From the NCBI GenBank assembly GCA_033239125.1, contig BSWB01000003.1:130810320-130874319 (forward strand): a stretch of 64,000 nt of DNA, given 5' to 3'. Source of the DNA: Fagopyrum homotropicum. Lineage: Eukaryota; Streptophyta; Magnoliopsida; Caryophyllales; Polygonaceae. Below the pieces are notes generated by a model, which saw only the letters and a list, made by a program, of their open reading frames with translations, did no database searches and was not told where the DNA came from. Positions 24,044-36,937 of the stretch are shown here, in pieces. The translations under genes and the position numbers were made by a program. The stretch's first letter is position 1. Every line of letters begins with the position of its first letter.

Positions 24044-25712
24044 TGTTCGCCCTAAAACTTGTGTGCAATCAAGTTTTAAATTTATAAAAATAGAATAAGA
24101 GCAAGCGAACCCGCAGTGTACGGATCGGCGTAGATTAGCAAGTATTCTAGAGTATCAATCTCAGGGAATTGGTGAAACAAAATCAGTTTCAAGTAATCGA
24201 GCAATGAAATTATAGAAGCTTTGCAAATATTGGGGAAAACAGCAACCCCAAAGATCCAGGTATCAAATTGTGGCAATCGATTCAAGATATACTATATATA
24301 TAAGGACAGAGTTGAGAATTGCAAAGGTATGCTAAAGCAAGGTAATGTACGATGAAGTTCCAAAACCTTATATGTCTAACCAAAAGAATTCTCTATAAAG
24401 GTTGTTGAGGCTGCAGTATAGAAAGGATCTAAGGACTAGAATTAATCTCAAATACCCAAACTTGCAACCCAAGGATCAAGATAAACTCTAACGGTTAAGG
24501 TTGTGACACTCGAAACCGAAATAGAGGATGTTGAGTGTCACCACTACCTAGAAAAGGCAAGCCAAGACTAGGTTAAAGCTAATCTTTAACTTTGGATTAA
24601 AGTAAAAGCAATGTTCGTAAACTGAGGTAAATCACGGTCAGATCTTGAGAACCACGGCCGTGGAAACCTAAGAACAGGCCGTGATTTAGGGTGTCGACGA
24701 TATTTCTCCAACTCTCAGGGTCCGATCAATTTACGATCGATCTATCATTATCTAAGCCACAACTATCAACCCTTCACCTTAGAATTGCTAAAGGGTTTTA
24801 GCCAATGACCATTGTCATGATATCAATATTCAAATTAAAGAGAATGAAAGATGAAAACCCTCGAATACTCAATAAAACTTCGAAACCGATTCTCAAATCC
24901 GAAACACAAGAAGCAATGTTTAATGAATTCAGAATATATAACACAAAACCTCACAATGATCTAAGGTAAGTATGAAGAACAGGTTGCCAATCCGTCTTTA
25001 ATATCAAAACCTGAGAAAAAGGCTAAACCTTTGCGTTTCCGCAACCTTCGGCGATCTCAAATCAACCCTAGGCGAAGTCCTTGCGGAAAGTACGCGGCGT
25101 CTATGCGAGCTCCAATCGGAATCCCTCAAAACTCTCTTTTCCGGCCTTTTTATAAGACAGGAAATAATTGCCGTCCAGGCCCATTACGTAAATGACGTGG
25201 CAAATAATTGTACGTCAAAAGATCGCCTAAATCACGGTCTCAGGGCTTTCCACGACCGTGGTTTAGAGCGTGGAAAAGGATCACGGTGTCTTGTGACTTC
25301 CACGACCGTACTTTAGACCGTGTAACCTACTGGAGTGCTCCACGCTCATGATGCCAAGATCCACGGCCATGGTTTAGAGCGTGGACTTCTCTACGGTCGT
25401 AATTCAGGTCGTGGAAGTGTATATTGCTTGTAGTTCCCTTTGTGTCGTGACATTCTTCATCCTAGCTCCTTCCTTAGCTTCCTTGATGTGTCTCCTAATC
25501 CTCGAACAAGATCGATTACTCCCTTTTCTCTCTCAATTTCTCCGATTTAGCTCCTATTCACCCATAATCAACACAAAGCTAGTGTAGACCTCCATATTGA
25601 CAAAATAGATGAACAAGCTAGCATTTACTTCTAAACTTTATCCATGTACACAATAATGAGGAGAAAACAACCAAAATAAGTGTCTAGAATATCGCAATAT
25701 TTCATGCTAACA
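24044..25712 (-). repeat. E2 5' LTR
   Basis: The 1669-bp LTR pairs with 5853-7517 and runs from TGTTAGCATGAAATATTG on the right to ...GGGCGAACA next to the PBS. The minus-strand TATA box TATAAAAAG lies at 25146-25154. The palindromic cluster lies upstream of it at about 25233-25415, with a second site at about 24645-24690. This LTR supplied the right half of the two hybrid LTRs. Confidence 0.94.
25146..25154 (-). promoter_or_regulatory. E2 LTR TATA box
   Basis: TATAAAAAG on the minus strand, about 80-260 bp downstream of the CCACGACCGTGG cluster. The same element occurs in the 3' LTR and in the two hybrid LTRs. Confidence 0.55.
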
Positions 25713-27153
25713 ATATTCACCCGATGTTCTTCTTCTTCACTGTTCGCTCTCAGGCGCGTGTGAATTAGTGAACGAAATAGCTTTAAATTTATAACCTAAA
25801 ATAAAAGCCTGAACAATATGCAAACCCGCAGTGTACGGATCAATTGTAATAACGGTAAATACTCCAATGTCGAACACAAAGACTATGGTGAAATCAAGCA
25901 CGGTAAAAATCAGGTTGTCAATCAAAAGCAAAATAACAAAACAAAGATGATGTATAAATCAGATAGGGGAATCCAGATTCTAGAGTTCAAAGCATCTAGT
26001 TGTGGTTTCGACTCAAGATTTTTAAGGATAACGTGGACAAAGTTGAGGTTTACTGAGGGAAGGTGTTTCTAAGATGGGAATAGATCACCAGGTAAGTCTC
26101 ACTACTCACTATCCCAAACCAAATATCCTATCACTGGGTAAGTCTCAAGGGACTAAGGAAAGGAACTAAAATCTCAAACCAACACACCACCTAAGGGGAT
26201 AGAACTAACCTTTACCGGGTAAGTCTCAGGATAACTCTAAAAGGTAGGATGAAGGCACACTCAAACCCTAATAAATGATAAAACTTTATTACCTAACACT
26301 CATCATCATAGGTATACAAGCAAAGGAATCACCGGGTAAGTCTCATCCTAGGCTTGCTTATAAATCAGGAAAGGTGCAACAAGGATAGGATTTGGCAAAC
26401 TAAAACCTAAACTCATGATGGATCGGATCAGGTCGAACATCTCGCTCAATTCATATCGATCTCGGTCGAGATGCTCTATGAACCGACCGAGGTGAGGTGT
26501 AGTTAGGTTTTGGCTCGAGCTTTCAAGGTCCACTAAGGTAACGGTTCACTCTTTCATCGTCTTTACCACAACATTCAGGCAATCACCCTAAAATTGCAAG
26601 GGAATTAAGCCAACAATTATCATGATAATAACAAGCAAATATATAATAAAAGAAGCAATAAACCAACAAGAAAACCTTAACAAAAAGGTCTCAATAATCA
26701 ATCAAACAAACAATCAATCAAAATAAGCAGCAAACTATGTTCCTCAATAAATCGAATCAAAAGACAACAATCAAGGTTACCTAAGAAAACCTTACAACTT
26801 CCCTTCAAAGCCTTCAACTTTCACTTCAAAGCTATCTTCCTTCAAACTTCCTTCTTTATTGGAATATCTTCAATCCCAAAAATAATCAGCTAACCAAGCA
26901 TACTTCCATCCAAAAAATATCTTCAATCTTATAGGAAAATCACTTGCAAAAAATAAAAGATCTCATGGGCTATGGGCCGGCCGTCTCGATCCAGGCCCAG
27001 TAAGCCATCTCGGTCGAGATGATCACATAGTCAATCGAGGTGAACGAGCTGTTACGTGCAAATTTCCAAAACTGGTCCAATATCGAATTTCTATCCAACT
27101 TCTATGGTTTCTATGCATTCCTTGCAGCTCCTCGATGTTCCAAAATGTAGCTC

Positions 27154-28827
27154 TGTTAGCATGAAATATTGTGATATTTTAGGCACGTTTTCTAATCGTA
27201 TTTGATTCATATTGATAGTCTTTGATTGAGCTTTGTGCATATGTGAGCTAGTATTGCCTATATTGTCGATATGGATGTCTACACGAGTTCTATGTTGATT
27301 ATAGGTGATTTGGAGCTATTTCCGAACGGAATCGAGCAAAGGAGAGTTGAGTTGATATGTCCATAGATCGAGGACACCTTTTGGAAGCAATTTGGAGTCT
27401 TAGATTGAGGAATGCACGAATGAAGGCAAGAACCACGTTCTCACCCTAAATTACGGCCGTGGATTTTGTGTCAGAATTCGATGTTCATTCCAGGAGATAT
27501 TACGGCCGTGGAACTAACCGTAGTAGTTTCCACGCCCTAAATTACGGTCGTGAAAAGATTCCACGACCGTGATTTTGGCGAATCTTTTCGCCATGTTTCG
27601 AAGCCACGATCTTTTGAAGATTGGGCCGGGCCGACATTTTGCCCTGCATTATAAAATAGACGGATGAGGCAAGATTCCGTCACCTCGCTTACGACCTTTC
27701 AACCCTCGCTTAGCGGCAAAACGCAAAAACCCTCATCTTGGAGGTAATTTGGAGATCTCATTGAAGATCAAAGTTCGTATTGAAGAGTTGCTGTTTGTGA
27801 TCTTCGTGTTTGTGGAAGATCGAAGTTCTTGGAGGATTTTGCAAGAAGATCTCTCTTCTTGTTTAGGTTTGATTCAGAATCGGATTGACATCCCGTTTCT
27901 CTTCTTTCCTAAAGATTGTGATTGCTTGGTCCGTTTTGAATCTTTGGATAAACACTTGTTCTTGATTGTGATTCTGAGATTCACTTGAAGATTATTGATA
28001 GTTCTTGAAAGTTTTCATCTTTTATCTCTTAATTCTTGAATCAATATCAATATGACAGTTATTGGCTAAAAACCCTTAACAATTCTAAGGTGAAGGGTTG
28101 ATAGTTGTGGCTTAGATGATGATAGATCGATCGTAAACAGATTAGACCCTGAGAGTTAGAGAATTATCGCCGACAACCCTAAATCACGGGCTGTTCTTGA
28201 GTTCCACGACCGTGGAATCTCAAGATCCAACCGTAATTTCCCTAAGTCTACGAGCTTCCTTTTACCTTAATCTAAAGTTAAAGATTTGCTTTAGCTTAGC
28301 TTAGACTTGTCTTTTCTAGGTGGTAGTGAAGCCTCAACAACCTCTACCTCGATTGTGAGCCTCAACAACCTCAATCGGATAAGTTAGTCTTGATCTTTAG
28401 ATTATAAGTTTGGATATTTGATACTAATCCTTGCCTTTAGAATCTTTCTATATTGAGCCTCAACAACCTGTATAGGGAGTGTCTTTTAGGTGAATTACAT
28501 AAGGTTTTTGGAACCTCAACCGTACGATTACCTTACATTAGTATACCCTTGCATATCTCGACTCTGTCTTTATATCATTAGTATATCTTGAATCAATTGC
28601 CACAGCTGGATACTTCGATCTTTAGGATTGTTGTTTTCCCGATAATTTGCAAACTCCCATATTCACTTGCTTGATAACCTGCGATCGAGTTCGTTCCACC
28701 CAAATCCCTGTGTTCGATACTCTGGAATTCTTGCTAATCTACGTCGATCCGTACACTGCGGGTTCGCTTGCTTGATTCTAGTTTTATAAATTTAAAGCTT
28801 ATTTGCACACACCTCTAAGGGCGAACA
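27154..28827 (+). mobile_element. Solo LTR of the E3-type Athila family
   Basis: The 1674-bp plus-strand LTR runs TGTTAGCATGAAATATTG...AAGGGCGAACA, with a perfect 5-bp target duplication AGCTC (27149-27153 and 28828-28832). Tandem copies 2 and 3 show the uninterrupted site with a single AGCTC (34428-34432 and 40040-40044). The 1679-bp size difference equals LTR plus one duplication exactly. A plus-strand TATA box (TATAAAATA) lies at 27650. The coding interior was presumably lost by LTR-LTR recombination. Confidence 0.97.
27650..27658 (+). promoter_or_regulatory. TATA box of the solo LTR
   Basis: TATAAAATA on the plus strand, downstream of the CCACGACCGTGG cluster at 27430-27580, the same promoter layout as in E2 and E3. 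Confidence 0.5.
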
Positions 28828-29036
28828 AGCTCCAATGACTCCTTAAATTCCTTGGCTCCATATCGCTCCATAACGTGCCTTTTTCCTACAATTACAACAA
28901 AACTGGGTGTAGACCTCGATTCTTTCAAAGGTACACAAAACGACATAATCATCGAGAATATATAGCCATGCATGCAGATTTATGATGATAAAACTTCCAA
29001 ATCAATCCCAAATATAGACTATAATGCATGTTATCA

Positions 29037-29785
29037 AAATACCCCATACTTGTCCCTTGCTTGTCCCCAAGCAAGATTCAAATCTTAGATACAAGATAGA
29101 ATGGATTATAAGTTATCAAAAAGATCAATGAAAAACATTTTACAAAATCTTTTGGTGGTGTGCTTCATAGCAAATAAAATCAACACATGGCTAAACATTT
29201 TATAAATATAAGAAAGTTGATAATCTTTTGCATAAAGTCATATAATACATAATAAATCATATTTATCGAAATCAATCATGTATAAGTCAGCTTAAACCAC
29301 AAAGTCAATCAACATACTCAAGGTCTCAAGGACTTTCAAAAACAGGTCAAGAAATGTGTTAGGGTGGGATCTAAACGAGGTAATGTGGTGCTGAAATCCG
29401 AGAATAGGACCTTTACTTCACTTCTTTAAATCCCAAACATCTTCCACCAATAAGCTTTGCTTATTCTTCCTTGCATATTTTCTATTTTTACTTTATTTTT
29501 AAGAACATGGACAGAGGTGCACAACAACCGAAGCCTAGAAAATCAGCAATTCTAAATTTCTCGAGATGCCTCAAACCCTTGATGTACATACTATGACTCG
29601 TTAGGACTATCGAGCAATCCGACTTTGCCAAGACACAAACCTCCGGCTATGTGAATGGTGCCGAGTTACTCATCATCAAGAAAACGTCCCCAAACCTATT
29701 TGTCTAACACTTTCAACCACAATCTCAACTTCACTTCACACGCTTTTTATCAACTACATCCAAATTCCCGGATAGGTAAAGGGAG

Positions 29786-29874
<89 letters not shown>

Positions 29875-30805
29875 GGGCTAAAGCGTGATCAAGAAGAAGA
29901 AGAAGAGAAGCGAAGTGCCTTAATCATCCCATGAAGAATGTGAGAGAACTTTTAAAGTGGTGTCAACCTTCAAGTTCAACATGATTTTGATAAAAACAAA
30001 ATATTAAACATGCTAGAATTTTCAAACAAAACAATTAGCAACTTAAACATATCATAAAACCTTTTGAACACATAGAGATTTCAAAGCTAATCTGCAAACA
30101 AATATCATCATCGAGGTCATATATGGAATAGAAGCACAAAACGTTTCGAAAATTTCTTCAGTTTTTAAAAGCATCTCGGACGAGGCGAATTGACAGCGCC
30201 CGAGATGATCAACCGAGATGAATCTCAGTTATCACAACCTCGTTTGGCCAAAACATTTTGGTCGAGGTCAAAAAAAATTTTCAAATTAGTTTTCGACGTT
30301 TTTCAAACAAAACATGTATGCAATGCATGCAAATATACATATAAGCACATGTAAGCCAATAAGATCAAAGTCATCCAAATAGCATTTAGTACAAATTACA
30401 GATCCAAAGCAAGTCAAATACCCCATACTTGGGATACATTGTCTCAATGGGTCAAATATAAGTCACACAAAGGTACTCACCGAATGAAAATGCAAAACAT
30501 CAATAGAAATAAGAACAAGATCCATAATAAGCTCAATCATCGGCCGGTGGTGGAGGTGGAATGTAAGGATACTGAGTCGGATTGAACGGATATCCCATCT
30601 GCTATTGGAACTACAACATCGCCATCTGGTGTTGATAGTGTTGGCTCTCCTCTATACGCTGCGTCCAACTATGAATAGATCGAGTGTGAGTAGAAAAGCG
30701 TTGGGACATGTCGGTCCGTAATGCCTGAAAAGAGTCCGTCATCTGCTGTGTCAAATCATAAATCCTGCGGTGTGCCTCTGGGTTGCGACGACGGCGAGCT
30801 CTCTA
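29037..30805 (-). other. E5 ORF3-to-LTR noncoding block, copy 1
   Basis: Holds the conserved hairpin (29056-29075), the conserved GGACAGAGGTGCACA tract (about 29508), GGCTATGTGAATGGTGCCGA (about 29645), and ATTCCCGGATAGGTAAAGGG (about 29764). It also has (TA)40, the CTCGG/CGAGATG palindromic cluster (about 30170-30290), and a second CCCCATACTTGGG tract (about 30420). From 30541 it reads as the ORF3 C-terminal tail out of frame. No gene is supported. Confidence 0.75.
29791..29870. repeat. (TA)40 microsatellite, copy 1
   Basis: Uninterrupted TA tract of 80 bp. The same locus has 46 units in copy 2 and 28 in copy 3. Confidence 0.95.
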
Positions 30806-31300
30806 CTAGGATGGCTGGGGAATCTCAACTAGCGCAGCTGGTACCTCCCTCTCCTCCTCAGTGGCCTCATCATCAAGGTTGACGGTGGGAATACTAGGGC
30901 CGGCGGTATAAGTACCGGTATCCATAGTTGCAGCTCCTCCAACACCATCACCATCATCATCATAATCACCATCTGCCTCTCTAGCAGCATCTACATGCAT
31001 GATAGGAAACCAAACATTCGACCAGTTCTCACGGTCGAAGATGGAGAACTGAGGCGACCACGGAAAGCCTCTAGGAAAATTCGTTTCCCACAGCATGGCC
31101 ATATAAGGAGTGTCAAGACCGCGGGGAATGAGAGCACGACTCGTGATGAACTCCTGCAATCCAAGCGGCTTTGCCGCCGCAACCAAAGTACACGCCAACA
31201 AGTACAATCCCATCTTTGTGGCGATGTGAGTCACTAGACCTCCAAAGCATATATCACCCTTCGCCTTCCCCTTCACCTTGTGCAGCTTCTCCGCTAGCAT
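30806..31300 (-). pseudogene. E5 ORF3 C-terminal fragment, copy 1
   Basis: 164 codons: GDICFGGLVTHIATKMGLYL, then AKPLGLQEFITSRALIPRG, FPRGFPWSPQFSIF and an acidic Asp/Gly tail. It aligns with the second half of E2/E3 ORF3 (VTHIARQLGIDFSACT, MTRGIIF, IMAGRHNWK). The N-terminal half is at 58246-58698 on the far side of E3. The fragment is cut at 31325 by the hybrid LTR. The Met is internal, not a true start. Confidence 0.8.
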
Positions 31301-31325
31301 AACAACAAAATTTGAAATGCCACCT

Positions 31326-32991
31326 TGTTCGCCCCTAAACGTGCGTGCAAATAAGCTTTAAATTTATAAAACTAGAATCAAGCAAGCGAACCCGCAGTGT
31401 ACGGATCGACGTAGTTAAGCAAGAATTCCAGAGTATCGAACACAGGGATTTGGGGAGAATAAATTCGATCGTAGGTTATCAAGCAAGTGAATATAAGAGC
31501 TTTGCAAATTATTGGGAAAACAACAATCCTAAAGATCCAAGTGTCCAGCTGTGGCAATCGATTCAAGATATACTTAATGATATAAAGACAGAGTTGAGAT
31601 ATGCAAAGGTATGCTAATGTAAGGTAATCGTACGGTGAAGTTCCAAAAACCTTATATGACTCACCTACAAGACACTCTCTATACAGGTTGTTGAGGCTTC
31701 AATATAGAAAGGTTCTTAAGGTAAGAATTAATGTCAAATACCCAAACTTGTAATCCAAGGATCAAGACTAACTTAACCGATTAAGGTTATGACACTCACA
31801 ATCGAGGTAGAGGTTGTTGAGGCTTCACTACCACCTAGAAAAGGCAAGCCAAGACTAAGTTAAAGCTAATCTTTAACTTTGGATTAAAGTAAAAGCAAGT
31901 TCGTAAACTTAAGGGAAATTACGGGAGATTCCACGGCCGTGGAAACCTAAGAACAGGCCGTGATTTAGGGTGTCGACGATATTTCTCCAACTCTCAGGGT
32001 CCGATCAATTTACGATCGATCTATCATTATCTAAGCCACAACTATCAACCCTTCACCTTAGAATTGCTAAAGGGTTTTAGCCAATGACCATTGTCATGAT
32101 ATCAATATTCAAATTAAAGAGAATGAAAGATGAAAACCCTCGAATACTCAATAAAACTTCGAAACCGATTCTCAAATCCGAAACACAAGAAGCAATGTTT
32201 AATGAATTCAGAATATATAACACAAAACCTCACAATGATCTAAGGTAAGTATGAAGAACAGGTTGCCAATCCGTCTTTAATATCAAAACCTGAGAAAAAG
32301 GCTAAACCTTTGCGTTTCCGCAACCTTCGGCGATCTCAAATCAACCCTAGGCGAAGTCCTTGCGGAAAGTACGCGGCGTCTATGCGAGCTCCAATCGGAA
32401 TCCCTCAAAACTCTCTTTTCCGGCCTTTTTATAAGACAGGAAATAATTGCCGTCCAGGCCCATTACGTAAATGACGTGGCAAATAATTGTACGTCAAAAG
32501 ATCGCCTAAATCACGGTCTCAGGGCTTTCCACGACCGTGGTTTAGAGCGTGGAAAAGGATCACGGTGTCTTGTGACTTCCACGACCGTACTTTAGACCGT
32601 GTAACCTACTGGAGTGCTCCACGCTCATGATGCCAAGATCCACGGCCATGGTTTAGAGCGTGGACTTCTCTACGGTCGTAATTCAGGTCGTGGAAGTGTA
32701 TATTGCTTGTAGTTCCCTTTGTGTCGTGACATTCTTCATCCTAGCTCCTTCCTTAGCTTCCTTGATGTGTCTCCTAATCCTCGAACAAGATCGATTACTC
32801 CCTTTTCTCTCTCAATTTCTCCGATTTAGCTCCTATTCACCCATAATCAACACAAAGCTAGTGTAGACCTCCATATTGACAAAATAGATGAACAAGCTAG
32901 CATTTACTTCTAAACTTTATCCATGTACACAATAATGAGGGGAAAACAACCAAAATAAGTGTCTAGAATATCGCAATATTTCATGCTAACA
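31326..32991 (-). repeat. Hybrid LTR 1 (E3-type left half, E2-type right half)
   Basis: The left part (31326 to about 31936) matches the E3 3' LTR, including its private 10-bp deletion (ACGGGAGATTCC). From about 31937 rightward it matches the E2 5' LTR. Its left flank is CACCT, the E3 target duplication, and its right flank is ATATT, the E2 target duplication. A normal insertion cannot have unlike flanks that each belong to another element, so this is a recombination product. Confidence 0.93.
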
Positions 32992-33019
32992 ATATTCACC
33001 CGATGTTCTTCTTCTTCAC

Positions 33020-34636
33020 TGTTCGCTCTCAGGCGCGTGTGAATTAGTGAACGAAATAGCTTTAAATTTATAACCTAAAATAAAAGCTTGAACAATATGC
33101 AAACCCGCAGTGTACGGATCAATTGTAATAACGGTAAATACTCCAATGTCGAACACAAAGACTATGGTGAAATCAAGCACGGTAAAAATCAGGTTGTCAA
33201 TCAAAAGCAAAATAACAAAACAAAGATGATGTATAAATCAGATAGGGGAATCCAGATTCTAGAGTTCAAAGCATCTAGTTGTGGTTTCGACTCAAGATTT
33301 TTAAGGATAACGTGGACAAAGTTGAGGTTTACTGAGGGAAGGTGTTTCTAAGATGGGAACAGATCACCAGGTAAGTCTCACTACTCACTATCCCAAACCA
33401 AATATCCTATCACTGGGTAAGTCTCAAGGGACTAAGGAAAGGAACTAAAATCTCAAACCAACACACCACCTAAGGGGATAGAACTAACCTTTACCGGGTA
33501 AGTCTCAGGATAACTCTAAAAGGTAGGATGAAGGCACACTCAAACCCTAATAAATGATAAAACTTTATTACCTAACACTCATCATCATAGGTATACAAGC
33601 AAAGGAATCACCGGGTAAGTCTCATCCTAGGCTTGCTTATAAATCAGGAAAGGTGCAACAAGGATAGGATTTGGCAAACTAAAACCTAAACTCATGATGG
33701 ATCGGATCAGGTCGAACATCTCGCTCAATTCATATCGATCTCGGTCGAGATGCTCTATGAACCGACCGAGGTGAGGTGTAGTTAGGTTTTGGCTCGAGCT
33801 TTCAAGGTCCACTAAGGTAACGGTTCACTCTTTCATCGTCTTTACCACAACATTCAGGCAATCACCCTAAAATTGCAAGGGAATTAAGCCAACAATTATC
33901 ATGATAATAACAAGCAAATATATAATAAAAGAAGCAATAAACCAACAAGAAAACCTTAACAAAAAGGTCTCAATAATCAATCAAACAAACAATCAATCAA
34001 AATAAGCAGCAAACTATGTTCCTCAATAAATCGAATCAAAAGACAACAATCAAGGTTACCTAAGAAAACCTTACAACTTCCCTTCAAAGCCTTCAACTTT
34101 CACTTCAAAGCTATCTTCCTTCAAACTTCCTTCTTTATTGGAATATCTTCAATCCCAAAAATAATCAGCTAACCAAGCATACTTCCATCCAAAAAATATC
34201 TTCAATCTTATAGGAAAATCACTTGCAAAAAATAAAAGATCTCATGGGCTATGGGCCGGCCGTCTCGATCCAGGCCCAGTAAGCCATCTCGGTCGAGATG
34301 ATCACATAGTCAATCGAGGTGAACGAGCTGTTACGTGCAAATTTCCAAAACTGGTCCAATATCGAATTTCTATCCAACTTCTATGGTTTCTATGCATTCC
34401 TTGCAGCTCCTCGATGTTCCAAAATGTAGCTCCAATGACTCCTTAAATTCCTTGGCTCCATATCGCTCCATAACGTGCCTTTTTCCTACAATTACAACAA
34501 AACTGGGTGTAGACCTCGATTCTTTCAAAGGTACACAAAACGACATAATCATCGAGAATATATAGCCATGCATGCAGATTTATGATGATAAAACTTCCAA
34601 ATCAATCCCAAATATAGACTATAATGCATGTTATCA
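33020..34636 (-). repeat. E5 3' LTR, copy 2 (uninterrupted)
   Basis: 1617 bp, from TGATAACATG on the right to ...GAGCGAACA on the left. A minus-strand TATA-like CTATAAGA lies near 34207-34215, downstream of the CTCGGTCGAG cluster at about 34255-34325. The other palindrome site is at about 33700-33775. It contains the empty site AGCTC (34428-34432). Confidence 0.9.
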
Positions 34637-36417
<1,781 letters not shown>

Positions 36418-36912
36418 CTAGGATGGCTGGGGAATCTCAACTAGCGCAGCTGGTACCTCCCTCTCCTCCTCAGTGGCCTCATCATCAAGGTTGACGGTGG
36501 GAATACTAGGGCCGGCGGTATAAGTACCGGTATCCATAGTTGCAGCTCCTCCAACACCATCACCATCATCATCATAATCACCATCTGCCTCTCTAGCAGC
36601 ATCTGCATGCATGATAGGAAACCAAACATTCGACCAGTTCTCACGGTCGAAGATGGAGAACTGAGGCGACCACGGAAAGCCTCTAGGAAAATTCGTTTCC
36701 CACAGCATGGCCATATAAGGAGTGTCAAGACCGCGGGGAATGAGAGCACGACTCGTGATGAACTCCTGCAATCCAAGCGGCTTTGCCGCCGCAACCAAAG
36801 TACACGCCAACAAGTACAATCCCATCTTTGTGGCGATGTGAGTCACTAGACCTCCAAAGCATATATCACCCTTCGCCTTCCCCTTCACCTTGTGCAGCTT
36901 CTCCGCTAGCAT
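36418..36912 (-). pseudogene. E5 ORF3 C-terminal fragment, copy 2
   Basis: Same 164-codon fragment as 30806-31300, with one residue change (HADAAR against HVDAAR). Cut at 36937 by hybrid LTR 2. Confidence 0.8.
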
Positions 36913-36937
36913 AACAACAAAATTTGAAATGCCACCT

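Larger units (their letters stand above)
5853..25712 (-). mobile_element. E2: complete Athila-type retrotransposon with nested insertions
   Basis: E2 is bounded by two LTRs (5853-7517 and 24044-25712) and a perfect 5-bp target duplication ATATT (5848-5852 and 25713-25717). It is 19.86 kb long, or about 13.1 kb after removing the nested solo LTR and CACTA element with their target duplications. The minus-strand order is 5' LTR, PBS, gag, protease, RT, RNase H, integrase, ORF3, 3' untranslated block, 3' LTR. Several frameshifts and stops disable gag-pol and ORF3. The two LTRs differ at a few percent of the positions I compared by eye, so it is not a very recent insertion. Confidence 0.95.
25741..29036 (-). 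repeat. E5 3' LTR, copy 1 (interrupted)
   Basis: LTR of the E5 subfamily: TGATAACATGCATTATAG on the minus strand (right) to ...GAGAGCGAACA (left), 1617 bp after removing the inserted solo LTR. Interior with the conserved CTTGCTTG hairpin (29056-29075) lies to the right. It has four GGGTAAGTCTC-type direct repeats (about 26089-26345) and CTCGGTCGAG palindromes. Confidence 0.88.
25713..31325 (-). repeat. Tandem copy 1 of the E5 3' end
   Basis: First of three near-identical segments (the others are 32992-36937 and 38604-42513). Each runs from ATATTCACCC through the E5 3' LTR, the noncoding block with (TA)n, and the ORF3 C-terminal fragment, to CACCT. Copy 1 is longer by 1679 bp because of the solo LTR at 27154-28827. 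By eye the copies differ at only about ten bases besides that insertion and the (TA)n length. Confidence 0.95.

Noticed and set aside
25230..25415. CRISPR-like spaced palindromic repeats in the LTR clusters
   Set aside because: Spacing and units are irregular, the sequence is plant retrotransposon DNA, and no cas genes are present.
29655..29873. ORFs ending in YIYIYIYI over TA tracts (also 8565-8756, 35255-35485, 40867-41061)
   Set aside because: They are the translation of (TA)n microsatellites with no conserved protein; not genes.
31326..32991. Independent solo LTR insertions between the tandem copies
   Set aside because: The flanks are unlike (CACCT left, ATATT right), each flank belongs to another element, and the sequence is a two-part hybrid.
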